Origin: Chitinimonas sp. BJB300
GTDB lineage: Bacteria > Pseudomonadota > Gammaproteobacteria > Burkholderiales > Chitinimonadaceae
Assembly (NCBI RefSeq): GCF_002735695.1
Contig: NZ_PDZH01000017.1
Span: forward strand, 1-48,397
Direction of reading: 5' to 3'
Length of the DNA stretch: 48,397 nt
Shown piece by piece: positions 26,994-36,139 of the stretch (position 1 is its first letter; each line of letters begins with the position of its first letter). A program made the position numbers and the translations under genes. Below the pieces are notes generated by a model, which made no database searches, was not told the origin of the DNA, and worked only from the letters and a program-made list of their open reading frames with translations.

Positions 26994-28600
26994 AACGGCG
27001 TACTTTCCTCGCCGCAGCAGGCAGCCTGGGGCTCTTGGCTTGCAAGCATCAGTCAGCCGACCCCATGCCTCCGGGCCAGTTACTCGGCCCCAACTTGAAA
27101 CTTGGCCATCATCTGCGAGACCGAAAGCCACTACCCACCGCCACTGAAACCCGCCGTGTCGGTGCGCTAGTTGTCGGCGCGGGTATGGCGGGTCTTAGTT
27201 GCGGCTGGTGGTTGCAGCGGCACGGCGAAGAAAACTTCACCATATTGGAGCTGGAAGATGAGGCCGGCGGCAATGCCCGCTCCGGCCGAAACCGGGTGTC
27301 GGCCTACCCATGGGGAGCACACTACCTGCCTATTCCTGGCGAGGATGCTACCGAAGTACGTTTACTACTCGCCGAGTTGGGTGCACTGCGTGGCGACCCA
27401 GCAGCACCGAAGCCCAAATACGAAGAACGCTACCTGTGCAACAGCCCACAGGAGCGACTGTATATCAATGGTCGCTGGCAGGAGGGTCTGCTACCCCAAT
27501 TTGGTGTTTCCACCGCCGAGCAAACCCAACAGCAACGCTTCATCGCACAAGTATCCGGCTTGAAAGCCGAACGGGGCATAAATGGCGCCCGTCGCTTCAC
27601 CATACCAAGCGCACGTGGCAGCACCATCCCCGCTGACGAAGCCCGCATCAGCATGCGTGACTGGTTGTTAGCCAACGGCTATACCGCCCCAAGTCTGCAT
27701 TGGTGGGTGAACTATGGTTGCCGCGATGACTTCGGCACCGACTATACGCAGACTTCTGCTTGGGCAGGTTTGCACTATTTCGCCGGTCGGCACGGAGAAG
27801 CCGCCAATGCCGAGCCCGATGAAGTGCTGACCTGGCCGGAAGGTAATGCATGGATAACCCAGAGAATGGCGCAACAGCTGGGTTCCCGCTTACAGACCCG
27901 CGCTTTGGTCTGGCACATCGAGGAGCTGGCAAATGGGTTGGCTGTGGATACCTATCTTCCGCGAGAACAACGCAGCGTGCGTTATCTGGCCGATAGATTG
28001 GTCTGGGCAGGGCAATTGGGCTTCTTACCGCACATCTGGCCAGGGCTACCTACTGATTGGCGCAGCGCAATCAGCCAGATCAGCTATGCCCCATGGATCG
28101 TGGCCAACCTCACGCTGCCGCAACAACCTAGCGAACCAAGTGGACAGCATGCACCGTTGAGTTGGGACAACGTGTTTTACCAAGCCCAGGGACTTGGCTA
28201 CGTACATGCCCGCCATCAAGATATCAGCCTGGACACACACGCCACCGTCATCAGCTATTATCGGCCGCTATCGGAATACCGCCCAGCGACTGCCCGCTCG
28301 GCTTTACAGCAACAACCACGTGAATTCTGGGGGCGACAGATTCTGGCCGACCTGGGTCGCGTTCACCCTGAAATTGCCAGCGAGTGCCTGCAACTCGACG
28401 TTTGGCGTTGGGGGCATGCGATGGTCCGCCCGACACCTGCGTTAATGAGTGGGAATGCGTTGCCGGTACTACGCAAGCCCAGCAAACGGGTGATACTGGC
28501 GCATAGCGACCTTTCCGGTTTTTCATTGGCCGAGGAAGCGAACTACTGGGGCGTCCACGCCGCACGCTGGTTGTTGGACAAACCAGGGAGAAAAGCATGA
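26990..28600 (+). CDS. Tat-exported lipoprotein FAD-dependent oxidoreductase (amine-oxidase-like)
   Basis: About 536 residues from TTG 26990, which overlaps the previous stop as TTGA; ATG 26972 is an alternative six codons longer. The N terminus KRRTFLAAAGSLGLLAC combines a twin-arginine motif with a lipobox, so the folded flavoprotein is probably exported by Tat and lipid-anchored. A Rossmann dinucleotide motif VVGAGMAGLSCGWWL and ILELEDEAGGNARSG (the GG of flavin amine oxidases) follow, then a long substrate domain. The C terminus RVILAHSDLSGFSLAEEANYWG is the usual FAD-contacting end. The substrate is unknown. A polyamine or aminopropylated product is an inference from the neighbours, which make decarboxylated AdoMet and transfer aminopropyl groups. 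Confidence 0.75.
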   Translation: MKRRTFLAAAGSLGLLACKHQSADPMPPGQLLGPNLKLGHHLRDRKPLPTATETRRVGALVVGAGMAGLSCGWWLQRHGEENFTILELEDEAGGNARSGRNRVSAYPWGAHYLPIPGEDATEVRLLLAELGALRGDPAAPKPKYEERYLCNSPQERLYINGRWQEGLLPQFGVSTAEQTQQQRFIAQVSGLKAERGINGARRFTIPSARGSTIPADEARISMRDWLLANGYTAPSLHWWVNYGCRDDFGTDYTQTSAWAGLHYFAGRHGEAANAEPDEVLTWPEGNAWITQRMAQQLGSRLQTRALVWHIEELANGLAVDTYLPREQRSVRYLADRLVWAGQLGFLPHIWPGLPTDWRSAISQISYAPWIVANLTLPQQPSEPSGQHAPLSWDNVFYQAQGLGYVHARHQDISLDTHATVISYYRPLSEYRPATARSALQQQPREFWGRQILADLGRVHPEIASECLQLDVWRWGHAMVRPTPALMSGNALPVLRKPSKRVILAHSDLSGFSLAEEANYWGVHAARWLLDKPGRKA

Positions 28601-28971
28601 ATGGTTTGCATCTCACCGCAGATCTATACGACTGTGCCAACCATACCCTGCTGGTCGATGAGTCCGCATTGGCTGACCTGTGCCGACATGAGGTTGCCAA
28701 AGCAGGCCTACAGGCCGTGGGTGAACGTTGGCACTGCTTTCCCCCTCTTCCAGATGGCCCAGGCGGCATAACCGGTGTTGTGTTGCTGGCAGAAAGTCAC
28801 CTGGCTATCCACACTTGGCCCGAACGAACTGCCGTTACATTGGATGTTTATGTATGCAATTTTGGCCGCGACAACAGCAATGCCGCACAAGCCTTGTTGG
28901 CAGCGTTGATGGCCGGCTTTAAACCAGCACGTAGCCAATGCCAGCAGTTGCAGCGGGGCAACTCAAACTAA
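28597..28971 (+). CDS. speD: S-adenosylmethionine decarboxylase proenzyme
   Basis: A 124-residue short-type AdoMetDC (bacterial/archaeal class 1B size). The processing site is Glu66-Ser67 in LLAESHLAIHTWPE; cleavage there turns Ser67 into the pyruvoyl cofactor. The following His is present, as is the Cys of VYVCNFG. It decarboxylates AdoMet to supply aminopropyl groups for polyamine synthesis. The start overlaps the end of the flavoprotein gene (ATGA), so it is the last gene of the cluster starting at 23131. No second polyamine synthase is in the window, so the membrane aminopropyltransferase two genes upstream is its likely consumer. Confidence 0.94.
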   Translation: MNGLHLTADLYDCANHTLLVDESALADLCRHEVAKAGLQAVGERWHCFPPLPDGPGGITGVVLLAESHLAIHTWPERTAVTLDVYVCNFGRDNSNAAQALLAALMAGFKPARSQCQQLQRGNSN

Positions 28972-29232
28972 AACTTCACCGCCTATCGGTACTAAATAAT
29001 TGCAGTTAGCTGCAATGCAATCCATCATTACGCACCCGCAATACAATTACCTCTACCTCTGTAACTAGGCGCTGTTATCCCTACGCAGTGACTCGTTGAA
29101 ATAAATTGGTATGTATACCCACTCGCGCATCGCTTCATCGCTGAAACCCGCTGCCTAGCAGCAACATACCCAGCCCCTTCAGTTACACAGAGTCAGTGCG
29201 CGATAAGTATCCCTGCCAAGCAAGGAATCCCC

Positions 29233-30141
29233 ATGCTTTTGCTCAAAATCGCCATCTTCCTGGCTTTTGTTGGCGCAACCATCCACATCCACCTGCGCGG
29301 TAAAGTGCGGCTGGGATTTTGGCGTCAGCTCAGCGACCATTCAACGTTTATGGCGCCGATCAACTGTTTCATGTATCTGTTCTCGCGGGTGCCAAGCACG
29401 CCTTATATCCCTGTCGAGCAGTTCACTGAACTCAAGGCGCTGCAAGACAACTGGCAGGCTATTCGCGTGGAAGGTGAAAAGCTTTACGGCTCCGGCGATA
29501 TCAAAGCGTCCGATACCTATAACGATGCCGGTTTCAATTCGTTCTTCAAGACAGGTTGGAAACGCTTTTACCTGAAGTGGTACGACGAAGCACACCCCTC
29601 TGCCGCCACGCTTTGCCCAGTCACCACCGCATTGCTAAAGGACATCCCCAGTGTAAAGGCAGCCATGTTCGCGGCACTGCCACCGGGTGCCACTTTGGTG
29701 CGCCATCGCGACCCTTTTGCGGGTTCCTTGCGTTATCACCTTGGCTTGACCACACCGAACGATGACCGTTGCTTTATCGATGTCGATGGCCAACCCTATA
29801 GCTGGCGGGATGGTGAAGCCGTGATGTTCGATGAAACCTACCTGCATTTCGCCGAAAACCGGACCGATCAAAATCGCATCATCCTGTTCTGCGATATCGA
29901 ACGTCCCCTTCGCTTTGCGCCCGCACGTTGGGCAAACCGCTTCATCAGCCGCAACCTGATTGCTGCAGCGGCAGCACCCAACCAGGAAGGGGACCGTACT
30001 GGCGGTATCAACAAGGCTTTTGCCTATGTTCAGCAGGTCCGGCTATGGGGTAAGCGCGTTAAAGCACGCAGTCATTTTCAGTACTACGCATTGAAATGGG
30101 CATTTTTCGGTGGACTTTTTACGCTTTTCTGGTTGATCTAG
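29233..30141 (+). CDS. lpxO: LpxO-like Fe(II)/2-oxoglutarate-dependent lipid A hydroxylase
   Basis: A 302-residue aspartyl/asparaginyl beta-hydroxylase-family protein. An N-terminal hydrophobic anchor (LLLKIAIFLAFVGATIHI) and a C-terminal one (ALKWAFFGGLFTLFWLI) place it at the inner membrane. The iron ligands are visible: His-x-Asp in LVRHRDPFAGSLRYHLGL and the distal His in YLHFAENRTDQNR, with Arg nearby to bind 2-oxoglutarate. LpxO 2-hydroxylates the secondary acyl chain of lipid A. AGGA lies 7 nt before the ATG. A 261-bp gap separates it from speD and a perfect palindromic terminator follows, so it is a separate unit. The specific lipid A substrate is inferred from the LpxO-like membrane-flanked architecture. 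Confidence 0.82.
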   Translation: MLLLKIAIFLAFVGATIHIHLRGKVRLGFWRQLSDHSTFMAPINCFMYLFSRVPSTPYIPVEQFTELKALQDNWQAIRVEGEKLYGSGDIKASDTYNDAGFNSFFKTGWKRFYLKWYDEAHPSAATLCPVTTALLKDIPSVKAAMFAALPPGATLVRHRDPFAGSLRYHLGLTTPNDDRCFIDVDGQPYSWRDGEAVMFDETYLHFAENRTDQNRIILFCDIERPLRFAPARWANRFISRNLIAAAAAPNQEGDRTGGINKAFAYVQQVRLWGKRVKARSHFQYYALKWAFFGGLFTLFWLI

Positions 30142-30200
30142 CGACTGCACAGGCTATTTTGCTCAGCATGTGGGCACAATTGGGTGCTCGGAAAGCAATA

Positions 30201-30230
30201 CAAAACGCCACTAGCTAGTGGCGTTTTGTT
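30201..30230. terminator. Bidirectional palindromic terminator between lpxO and the S9 peptidase gene
   Basis: CAAAACGCCACTAG (30201-30214) is directly followed by its exact complement CTAGTGGCGTTTTG (30215-30228). The T-rich right end (TTTTGTTT) and A-rich left end suit termination of both convergent genes. Confidence 0.8.
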
Positions 30231-30241
30231 TGATGCTGCCC

Positions 30242-32383
30242 CTAATTAACCGGCTGGAAGCCTGGCACACCCATGCGCCATAGGAAGAAACCCCAAACAT
30301 CCGCTGTCTCAGCCACTTGTTGCGCCTTAGTCGAACCCATACCGTGCCCGCCATCGTAATCCACACGTAGAATCACCGGCTTGTCGCTGCTGCTAGCGGC
30401 TTGCAAGCGGGCCGTCAGCTTGGCAGGCATCCACGCATCGACACGCGGGTCATTGGCCCCGGTTGTCACAATCACGGCAGGGTACGCCACACCATCCTTG
30501 ATCCGGTGGTAGGGGCTGTTATTCAACATCACACGGAAATCTGTCTTGCGGGTTACCGTACCAAACTCAGCGACATTAGGTGGGCCATTTGGGGTCAATT
30601 CCATACGCAGCATGTCGCTGATACCTACCGCGCTATTGGCTGCCGTAAACAAATCGGGGCGTGCTGTGATAGCCCCACCAATCGTGATGCCGCCTGCACT
30701 TCGGCCCTGACCGGCCAACTTGGCGGGAGAGGTATAGCCTTGCTTAACGAGGTAGTCCGCGCACGCAACCAGATCAAGTGCCGTATTAGCCTTAGTCTGG
30801 ATATAACCCGCTCTATGCCAAGTCTCACCATATTCCCCACCACCACGCACATGGCAAGTAGCCATTAGGCCACCTTGCTCCAACCAGGCTTTGTTCTGTG
30901 GGTTGAAGCGCGCTTCCATCGTCATACCGTAGGCGCCATAGCCCCACACAATGGCTGGGTTGCTGCCGTTACGCTTCATGCCGCGCGGCATAAGAATAGT
31001 CATCGGTACCTGCACACCATCGTGGCTCTTGACCATTACCCGCTCCGATACAGCATCGGTAAAACTCACTGTCGATGGTGACATCAGCGTCTTACCTGTC
31101 AGGACCTTGCCATCAAAGGAATAATACTGAGGAGCTGTTGTCAGGTCTTCCAACTTGAACAACGCACCGCGTGATTCAGTATCTGCACTCAATTCACGCA
31201 ATGTACCTTTGACAGGTAATTTCAATACCTTGGCTTTGCCAACGTAAGCCACCTTAAGCAGCTGGTCGATACCACCATCGCTACGTTTGACATACAAGCC
31301 ATCCGCGGCTGGTTGAACATGCCGGATCACCCCGCCAGCTTGTGGCAGTAACACCTTGGCTTTAGCCACCGCGGTGCGATTGGGGTCCAACTCCAGCACT
31401 TTTCCACGCGGTGCATTCAATGTGGAAAGCAGGTACAGCTTCTCTCCATGCTGCACCACATCCGTCACCTGGTCAGCTGGGCTGATAATGCGCCGCCAAG
31501 TCGTATCTGGGCCACTTATCTTATCGAGTGGGGCAATGTAATAGGATTTTGCAGTCGCATCGCCATGCAGAACTGTGGCCAATGCATAGCTGGCACCTTT
31601 CGCCACCGAAACATAGGGGATGTCGGCGATCTCAAAATGATGTTGAGGGGCGATCTGCCAGCCCAATACCGCTACATCACGCTCAACCGGTTCACCAACA
31701 TGATGTAAATAGACTGCGCTTTTGTTGTAACGCTCACGCTGGCCCTGAGTATCCGCTTGCGGCAAGCGGTTATAGAAAAATGTCTTGCCATCAGGCAACC
31801 AGCCCAGCTGATTATTCAACCCGGCACGGTCAATTCTTTCCTCCAACCATTGCCCGGTCTGCAAATCAAGCAAGCGCAGCTCGCTGTCTTCCGATCCGCC
31901 TTGCGAAACCCCAACCGCAATCAACCGCCCATCCGGCGCGGGCGAGTACCAATCGATAGCGTAATGCGCGCCACTGCTGACCAGACTATCAGGGTCAAGC
32001 AAGAGGCTTTCCACGCCCTGAGCATTGCGCATATACAAACGACGGCCGTTTCTACCGGGTTCGCTCTTCAAGTAAAAGCTACGTCCTGCCGCTTGCTCTA
32101 CACCCGCCACAGTAGCACTTGCGTCCGTCAGCTGCTGCAAGCGGGTCTGTAATTTGGCTCGGCCCGGAATCTGCGCCAGCACGCCTTCGGCATAGTCGGC
32201 TTGTTGTTTTAACCAACGCTTCCATTCGCTGCTTTGCATGTCTTCCAGCCAACGGTATGGGTCGCTAACCGTCGTGCCGAAGTAGTCTTCCTGTACCGGT
32301 TTGACGGGTGTGTCTGGCGGCAACGGTACAGCGGTCGCCACGGAGATTAAGCCAAGGGAAAGCAAAGTAGGGCAGTAGCGCAT
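30242..32383 (-). CDS. Prolyl oligopeptidase family serine peptidase (S9A)
   Basis: 713 residues: a signal peptide (MRYCPTLLSLGLISVATAVP), an N-terminal seven-bladed propeller region beginning DPYRWLEDMQSSEWKRWLKQQ, and a C-terminal alpha/beta-hydrolase domain. The catalytic Ser is in GRSAGG (near 562), the Asp in NDPRVDAW (near 648) and the His in GGHGMG (near 680). It hydrolyses short proline-containing peptides, here probably in the periplasm because of the signal sequence. An AGAGGA ribosome site lies just before the ATG. It stands alone, convergent with lpxO and divergent from dusB. Family assignment is firm; the natural substrate is unknown. Confidence 0.92.
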   Translation of the reverse strand: MRYCPTLLSLGLISVATAVPLPPDTPVKPVQEDYFGTTVSDPYRWLEDMQSSEWKRWLKQQADYAEGVLAQIPGRAKLQTRLQQLTDASATVAGVEQAAGRSFYLKSEPGRNGRRLYMRNAQGVESLLLDPDSLVSSGAHYAIDWYSPAPDGRLIAVGVSQGGSEDSELRLLDLQTGQWLEERIDRAGLNNQLGWLPDGKTFFYNRLPQADTQGQRERYNKSAVYLHHVGEPVERDVAVLGWQIAPQHHFEIADIPYVSVAKGASYALATVLHGDATAKSYYIAPLDKISGPDTTWRRIISPADQVTDVVQHGEKLYLLSTLNAPRGKVLELDPNRTAVAKAKVLLPQAGGVIRHVQPAADGLYVKRSDGGIDQLLKVAYVGKAKVLKLPVKGTLRELSADTESRGALFKLEDLTTAPQYYSFDGKVLTGKTLMSPSTVSFTDAVSERVMVKSHDGVQVPMTILMPRGMKRNGSNPAIVWGYGAYGMTMEARFNPQNKAWLEQGGLMATCHVRGGGEYGETWHRAGYIQTKANTALDLVACADYLVKQGYTSPAKLAGQGRSAGGITIGGAITARPDLFTAANSAVGISDMLRMELTPNGPPNVAEFGTVTRKTDFRVMLNNSPYHRIKDGVAYPAVIVTTGANDPRVDAWMPAKLTARLQAASSSDKPVILRVDYDGGHGMGSTKAQQVAETADVWGFFLWRMGVPGFQPVN

Positions 32384-32880
32384 GATTCCTCTAGTTTTTA
32401 ATGTCTATAGATATAGGCTGGCATGGGCGACAGAGCCGAATGGATGACCCCAGCCGACGCAAATACAAGCAGGTAAAATTTTAGCGCTGGCACTGCATGC
32501 CAAGTAATAACCAAACCCCAAAATTCAGCATTAAATCGCGTCAATCACGACATTTAGCTACTTTTAGCAACAATGATTGCTTCTACGCTATCACCACCTG
32601 CACAAAAATTAAGCGAAATGGTTTCGCGGAAGCCGCCCCGGCAGGTAGAATGCTGCCTAATTGCCGCTGGACACCGATATCTTTTCGATCTCCAGCGGCT
32701 TTGCTTTCTTCGGCTCGTACGCCCTCTCTATCAGGGCAATCAGCCCGCTCTGGAGACACGTCGCATGACACTGCCAGTTCTGAAGAACCGTTTCAATGTT
32801 TTACTGCGCCTCAGCATTAGGCGTTCGCTGCAGACTTTTAACAGATTCTAAGACTTGGTCGCTACGCGAACTGAAACCCT
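32384..32880. other. Divergent region between the S9 peptidase gene and dusB
   Basis: 497 bp without a supportable gene; two plus-strand frames of about 100 codons have no ribosome site or known motifs. TAGAAT at 32646-32651, preceded by GG, is a possible -10 for dusB-fis with a poor -35 region. If that is the start, the dusB leader is about 230 nt long. No strong terminator was seen. Confidence 0.4.
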
Positions 32881-33897
32881 ATGCATATCGGCCCCTATCA
32901 ACTCAAAAATCGCCTCATCGCAGCACCCATGGCGGGTGTCACCGACAGGCCTTTTCGCATGCTTTGCAAGCGGCTGGGCGCGGGGCACGCGGTTAGCGAG
33001 ATGATCACATCCAATGCCATGCTCTATGGCAGTGATAAAACCCGGCGGCGCGCCAATTTTGAGGGTGAGCTGGCCCCCGTTGCTGTCCAAATTGCCGGCA
33101 GTGCCCCCCAGCAAATGGCCGAAGCCGCTCGCCATAATGTGGCGGCCGGAGCTCAGATCATCGATATCAATATGGGCTGCCCCGCGAAGAAGGTATGTAA
33201 CGTATTGGCGGGTTCTGCACTGCTGCAAGACGAAGATCGGGTGGCACGCATTCTGGACGCAGTTGTCCAAGCTGTTGAGGTCCCGGTAACTCTCAAAACC
33301 CGCTTGGGCTTTAGAAATGGTGAGGAAAATATCCTTCGCATTGCCAAGCTTGCGGAACGCAGTGGTATTGTCGCCCTGGCCCTGCATGGGCGTACGCGCG
33401 AAGACATGTATAAAGGCGCAGCACGTTACGAGCTGATCGCCGAGGTAAAACGGAACGTGAAGATCCCGGTGGTGGCCAATGGCGACATCACCACCCCCGA
33501 GAAAGCCAAGCAGGTTCTGGATGCAACAGGGGCCGATGCAATCATGGTCGGCCGCGCAGCCCAAGGTAGGCCGTGGATCTTCCGCGAGATTGATCACTTC
33601 CTGCAAACCGGTGAAAAACTCCCTGAGCCGCGGGTAGCGGAAATCCATTCGATCCTGATGGAACACTTGCAGGATCACTACACTTTTCATGGCGAGTACT
33701 CGGGCTGCCGCATAGCCCGCAAGCATATCGCCTGGTACACCAACGGCCTTGTTGGTTCGAATATGTTCCGCCAAGCCATGTACCAACTCGATAGCACCGC
33801 TGCACAGCTCGCCGCTGTGGATAACTACTTCAAGCAATTGGCGCAAGTAAGCGAGCGACTGGTGTATCAAGATACACCTGAACTGACGACCGCCTGA
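32881..33897 (+). CDS. dusB: tRNA-dihydrouridine synthase B
   Basis: A 338-residue flavoenzyme with the Dus TIM barrel. The start MHIGPYQLKNRLIAAPMAGVTDRPFR is typical of DusB, the catalytic Cys sits in NMGCPAKKVCN, and the FMN-phosphate site is GADAIMVGRAAQGRPW. It reduces uridine to dihydrouridine in the D-loop of tRNA using NADPH. A minus-strand frame covering it is even longer but has no family motifs. fis follows within 30 nt, the conserved dusB-fis pair. There is no obvious Shine-Dalgarno sequence before the ATG. Confidence 0.95.
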   Translation: MHIGPYQLKNRLIAAPMAGVTDRPFRMLCKRLGAGHAVSEMITSNAMLYGSDKTRRRANFEGELAPVAVQIAGSAPQQMAEAARHNVAAGAQIIDINMGCPAKKVCNVLAGSALLQDEDRVARILDAVVQAVEVPVTLKTRLGFRNGEENILRIAKLAERSGIVALALHGRTREDMYKGAARYELIAEVKRNVKIPVVANGDITTPEKAKQVLDATGADAIMVGRAAQGRPWIFREIDHFLQTGEKLPEPRVAEIHSILMEHLQDHYTFHGEYSGCRIARKHIAWYTNGLVGSNMFRQAMYQLDSTAAQLAAVDNYFKQLAQVSERLVYQDTPELTTA

Positions 33898-33925
33898 GTT
33901 CATGTACCAAGAGGAAAACAAGAAT

Positions 33926-34162
33926 ATGTCGAGTAACGATCAGATTTGCTTTGCCGTGCGTGATGCGCTGGAGCAGTACTTCCGCGATCTCGATGGTGAA
34001 GCACCGCAAGCGATCTACGACATGGTCTTAGCCAAAGTAGAAAAACCGATGCTGGAAGTGGTGCTGAACAAAGCACAAGGCAACCAGACCCGTGCGGCCG
34101 AACTACTTGGCATAAACCGCAATACCCTGCGCAAGAAGATGCAGGACCACGATCTGATCTAA
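33926..34162 (+). CDS. fis: Fis-family DNA-binding protein
   Basis: 78 residues from ATG 33926 (an in-frame ATG at 33902 would add eight). The later start has GAGGAAA upstream and matches the usual Fis length. The C-terminal helix-turn-helix reads GNQTRAAELLGINRNTLRKKM, nearly identical across Fis proteins. Fis is a nucleoid-associated protein that bends DNA and tunes rRNA, tRNA and growth-phase genes. It is cotranscribed with dusB, as in most gamma- and betaproteobacteria. Confidence 0.95.
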   Translation: MSSNDQICFAVRDALEQYFRDLDGEAPQAIYDMVLAKVEKPMLEVVLNKAQGNQTRAAELLGINRNTLRKKMQDHDLI

Positions 34163-34328
34163 ACAGGGATTTAAGATGCTTGAATGCCCCTGCCACACCA
34201 CCAGCCTTGCCCCAGCCAGCCGCACGCTACTCTCAGGATGGTAAAAGCGCCGTTTTATTCAAACCAGCAGCCTAGGCTACTGGTAGCAAATTTTGTTTAT
34301 CAACTACTTAGCAATATGAGCAACCACC

Positions 34329-35891
34329 ATGGTCAAAATCCAGCGCGCCCTTATCAGCGTTTCCGACAAAACCGGCGTACTTGAATTCGCCCAGGCTCTG
34401 GCTGGCTTTGGCGTGGAGATACTTTCCACCGGCGGTACAGCCAAGCTACTGGCCGATGCCGGTTTGAAGGTCATCGAAGTCGCTGACTACACCGGCTTCC
34501 CTGAAATGTTGGATGGCCGGGTAAAAACACTACACCCTAAGATTCATGCCGGTATTCTGGGTCGGCGCGACCTGCCCGAACACGTAGCCACCATGCAAGA
34601 ACATGGTATTGGCAATATCGACTTGGTCTGCGTGAATCTATATCCGTTTGAAGCCACCATTGCCAAACCTAACTGCAGCTTTGCCGATGCTATTGAAAAT
34701 ATCGATATCGGAGGCCCAGCCATGGTGCGCTCCAGCGCCAAGAACCACGCCTTTGTCGCTATCGTTACCGATGCCGCCGACTACAGTGCGCTCATCAATG
34801 AGATGCAAGCCAATAGCGGCAGTCTTGGCCCCATCACCCGCCGAAATCTGGCAAAGAAAGCCTTCAGCCATACCTCAGCCTACGATGGTGCCATCAGTAA
34901 TTTTCTGACCGGCCTTACCGATGACGGTGAAAAACTGGCCTACCCGCAACGCCTGAACCTGCAGTTCGAAAAAGTGCAGGATATGCGTTACGGCGAAAAT
35001 CCACATCAGAGCGCCACCTTCTATCGTGACCTCGACCCGGCCTCCGGCAGCTTGGCCAACTATCGCCAACTGCAAGGTAAAGAGCTCAGTTACAACAACA
35101 TTGCGGATTCAGATGCTGCCTGGGAAGCCGTCAAAGCATTCGATGAGCCAGCCTGCGTCATCGTCAAACACGCCAACCCCTGTGGCGTAGCAATTGCGAC
35201 CGATACCCTGATTGCCTACAAACTGGCATTCGCCACGGATACCACCTCAGCCTTTGGCGGCATCATCGCCTTCAACCGTGAAGTCGATGCCGCTACTGTT
35301 GAAGCCGTTACCGGCCAGTTTCTGGAGGTACTGATTGCACCAAGCTTTAGTTCAGAAGCCAAGAGCATCATTGCCGCCAAGAAAAATGTGCGGGTACTGG
35401 AAGTGCCGCTACAAGCTGGCGGTAACCACTTCGACCTCAAACGCGTAGGGGGCGGTCTTTTGGTACAGACACCCGATATCCATCGCATCACCAAAGCCGA
35501 TTTCAAGGTTGTGACCAAGAAAGCGCCCACGGTGCAACAACTGAAAGACCTGCTGTTCGCATGGCGTGTAGCCCAGTTCGTTAAGTCGAACGCCATCGTC
35601 TTTTGTGCTAATGGTCAAACACTCGGCGTAGGTGCTGGCCAGATGAGCCGGGTCGATTCAACTAAAATCGCCGCCATCAAAGCCAAGCATGGTGGACTGG
35701 AGCTGAAGGGGTCCGTTTGCGCTTCCGACGCTTTTTTCCCGTTCCGCGATGGGGTAGATGTGATCGCCGAAAACGGTGTTTCAGCTATCGTCCAGCCGGG
35801 CGGCTCTATGCGTGACGAAGAAGTCATTGCCGCAGCAGACGAACATGGCATTGCCATGGTAGTTACCGGCGTGCGCCATTTCCGGCACTAA
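34329..35891 (+). CDS. purH: Bifunctional AICAR formyltransferase / IMP cyclohydrolase
   Basis: A 520-residue protein of normal length that performs the last two steps of IMP synthesis. The N-terminal IMP cyclohydrolase (MGS-like) domain opens [19 protein letters not shown] and contains [18 protein letters not shown]-like sequence ([18 protein letters not shown]). The C-terminal formyltransferase domain includes [16 protein letters not shown], the [11 protein letters not shown] catalytic Lys-His segment, and [12 protein letters not shown]. purD lies 248 bp downstream on the same strand, as often seen. It has a weak ribosome site (GAGC 9 nt upstream). Confidence 0.97.
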   Translation: MVKIQRALISVSDKTGVLEFAQALAGFGVEILSTGGTAKLLADAGLKVIEVADYTGFPEMLDGRVKTLHPKIHAGILGRRDLPEHVATMQEHGIGNIDLVCVNLYPFEATIAKPNCSFADAIENIDIGGPAMVRSSAKNHAFVAIVTDAADYSALINEMQANSGSLGPITRRNLAKKAFSHTSAYDGAISNFLTGLTDDGEKLAYPQRLNLQFEKVQDMRYGENPHQSATFYRDLDPASGSLANYRQLQGKELSYNNIADSDAAWEAVKAFDEPACVIVKHANPCGVAIATDTLIAYKLAFATDTTSAFGGIIAFNREVDAATVEAVTGQFLEVLIAPSFSSEAKSIIAAKKNVRVLEVPLQAGGNHFDLKRVGGGLLVQTPDIHRITKADFKVVTKKAPTVQQLKDLLFAWRVAQFVKSNAIVFCANGQTLGVGAGQMSRVDSTKIAAIKAKHGGLELKGSVCASDAFFPFRDGVDVIAENGVSAIVQPGGSMRDEEVIAAADEHGIAMVVTGVRHFRH

Positions 35892-36008
35892 AACCAATCG
35901 ATGCTTGGTAACGGTACAACGGAATGCGAAATTCCCATACCGTTTCCAACATACTCGGTAAGCTAGCGCTATGCTTTTGTTCTCATACGGTTATCACTAG
36001 CACACCTT

Positions 36009-36085
36009 TTGGTTTCACATTGGTTGTAAGCACAACGTCTCTTAACGGCACACTTGGTTTCACATGAAACATGGAGGTATAAAAT
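36009..36085 (+). promoter_or_regulatory. purD promoter region with direct repeat and parS-like palindrome
   Basis: TTGGTTTCACAT occurs twice (36009-36020 and 36054-36065), 45 bp apart. The second copy runs into TGAAAC, making GTTTCA-CA-TGAAAC; the 16-mer at 36056-36071 matches the parS consensus TGTTTCACGTGAAACA at 14 of 16 positions. TATAAAAT at 36078-36085 is a good -10 candidate, so the palindrome overlaps the -35 zone and could equally be a regulator's operator. Confidence 0.45.
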
Positions 36086-36139
36086 GCGAGGCGTACACAT
36101 GCTTTACCCCGCATCTTCTGCCCCAATCGAGGTAAAGCA

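Noticed and set aside
32573-32851. 92-codon plus-strand frame upstream of dusB
   Set aside because: Basic, motif-free translation without a ribosome site; a competing frame of similar length overlaps it. More likely leader or promoter DNA.
32848-33921. 357-codon minus-strand frame covering dusB
   Set aside because: It is longer than dusB, but it has no family motif. The plus-strand frame has all DusB signatures and the conserved fis neighbour, so this is a codon-usage shadow.
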